DNA of 30,374 bases from a virus: positions 1 through 30,374 of the IMG/VR virus record IMGVR_UViG_3300021142_000126. One strand, written 5' to 3'. The position numbers and the translations under genes are program-made. Positions 29,844 to 30,374 of the stretch are shown one piece after another. Each line of letters opens with the position of its first letter. The stretch's first letter is position 1. The notes below the pieces were generated by a model. The model worked only from the letters and a program-made list of their open reading frames with translations, ran no database searches and was not told the DNA's origin.

Positions 29844-30374
29844 TACTTATTCTCCAACTTCTCTATTCTATCTGCTAATTCTTTATTTGATTCTATTAGA
29901 TATGCAATTAAACCAGCATAGTTAACACTCTTTATTCCATCATTCTCAGAAACTAACCAAGGTAATATCTTTTCTAATTGTTGTGCAATAGTACCAGCAG
30001 ATTTTTGTCCATTATCTTTCCAATCGAATTCAAACCCGCCAATCTGTTTAATTGTATCCGTTGCATTAATAATAGGAACAATATTTGTTTTCTGCGTTTC
30101 ATCAGATAATGATTGGAATATAGTTGCATATAAAGTTCCAATACTTGGATTATAATATAATTTCGTTGATGATGTATTAGCAGCAGTATATGCGCCAGAT
30201 GTAGCAGAACCTAACATTATATATCTGGTGGCATTTGTTGTTGTATCATCAGTAATAGTTGCGCCAGCAGAAATGGTGGTTGATCCGCCAAGAGAAACTA
30301 ATGATCCATTAATAGTAACTGATGAATTAGCTAATCCGGAATTTGGAATGTTGGTTAATCCAGTACCAGAACCA
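29843..30374 (-). CDS. Tail fibre with S74-type intramolecular chaperone, 3' part
   Basis: The frame is open to the right edge, so the 5' part lies outside; the ATG at 30217 is internal. The visible N-terminal side is repetitive Ser/Thr/Gly/Asn (GLTNIPNSGLANSSVTINGS and similar), typical of a fibre shaft. The C-terminal part is a peptidase S74 / endosialidase chaperone: SLSDETQKTNIVPIINATD, IKQIGGFEFDWKD, AGTIAQQLEKILPWLV, VNYAGLIAYLIESNKEL. The Ser-Asp-x3-Lys dyad (Ser at 30104-30106, Lys at 30089-30091) is where self-cleavage normally occurs, releasing an 87-residue chaperone after trimer folding. The end is a coiled-coil helix (ELADRIEKLEN). Confidence 0.85.
   Translation of the reverse strand, partial: GSGTGLTNIPNSGLANSSVTINGSLVSLGGSTTISAGATITDDTTTNATRYIMLGSATSGAYTAANTSSTKLYYNPSIGTLYATIFQSLSDETQKTNIVPIINATDTIKQIGGFEFDWKDNGQKSAGTIAQQLEKILPWLVSENDGIKSVNYAGLIAYLIESNKELADRIEKLENK

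Noticed and set aside
30215-30217. ATG as the true start of the S74 protein
   Set aside because: The frame stays open with fibre-like Ser/Thr/Gly sequence to the window edge, so this Met is internal.
1-30374. tRNA genes, which are common in large T4-like phages
   Set aside because: All gaps are short and none holds a cloverleaf or TTC-containing T-arm pattern that I could recognise.

Overview
The window is part of the late region of a T4-like (contractile-tailed, Caudoviricetes) bacteriophage genome. The evidence is an almost complete, T4-ordered morphogenesis block on the minus strand: gp13, gp14, gp15, gp16, gp17, gp18, gp19, gp20, prohead core genes, gp21, gp22 and gp23. The DNA is AT-rich, genes are packed with overlaps of a few bases, and exact copies of the T4-type late promoter box TATAAATA lie in the short gaps. 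The host cannot be read directly. Sugar-modifying and sulfate-transfer genes, an NAD-salvage gene and RCC1-type fibre proteins suggest a marine or freshwater phage of a Gram-negative bacterium (inference).

Layout, left to right. Positions 1-843 (+) hold the end of a nicotinamide phosphoribosyltransferase gene, separated from the capsid gene by a shared bidirectional terminator. Positions 927-9182 (-) hold major capsid protein, scaffold, prohead protease, two unknown proteins, a modular core polyprotein and the portal, which is interrupted by an HNH intein. Positions 9201-18119 (-) hold tail tube, sheath, large terminase (interrupted by a 144-residue mini-intein), small terminase, sheath stabiliser gp15, a GIY-YIG homing endonuclease wedged between genes 15 and 14, neck proteins gp14 and gp13, and a 56-residue leader protein. 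Positions 18181-23923 form a carbohydrate island: a C-terminally shortened HldD-like epimerase (+), a putative glycosyltransferase, a TPR-GT9 fusion, a methyltransferase, a second GT9-like protein, a plus-strand GIY-YIG/NUMOD3 homing endonuclease and a sulfotransferase. Positions 23971-30374 (-) hold receptor-contact or fibre genes: three genes made of RCC1-type propeller blades (7, 7+7 and 7), separated by a cupin-like protein and a DUF4376-like protein, and the end of a fibre carrying a C-terminal S74-type intramolecular chaperone.

Transcription as it reads from the sequence: late promoters at 22532-22539, 18172-18179, 11639-11646, 9773-9780, 4385-4392 and 3688-3695 (all minus), a variant at 6384-6391, and a plus-strand one at 22460-22467 for the homing endonuclease. 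Intrinsic terminators end the fibre/sulfotransferase unit (23106-23138) and the capsid unit (877-900).

The most unusual things here are the 28-blade RCC1 array with an apparent gene fusion, the modular core polyprotein whose modules are divided by evenly spaced prohead-protease-like motifs, the two inteins in the two DNA-packaging motor proteins, a small domain shared by gp14 and gp15, and a glycan-editing island invaded by a homing endonuclease whose 3' end doubles as the terminator of the opposing sulfotransferase gene. No tRNA, CRISPR array or insertion sequence was seen, and no gene-free stretch exceeds 300 bases.
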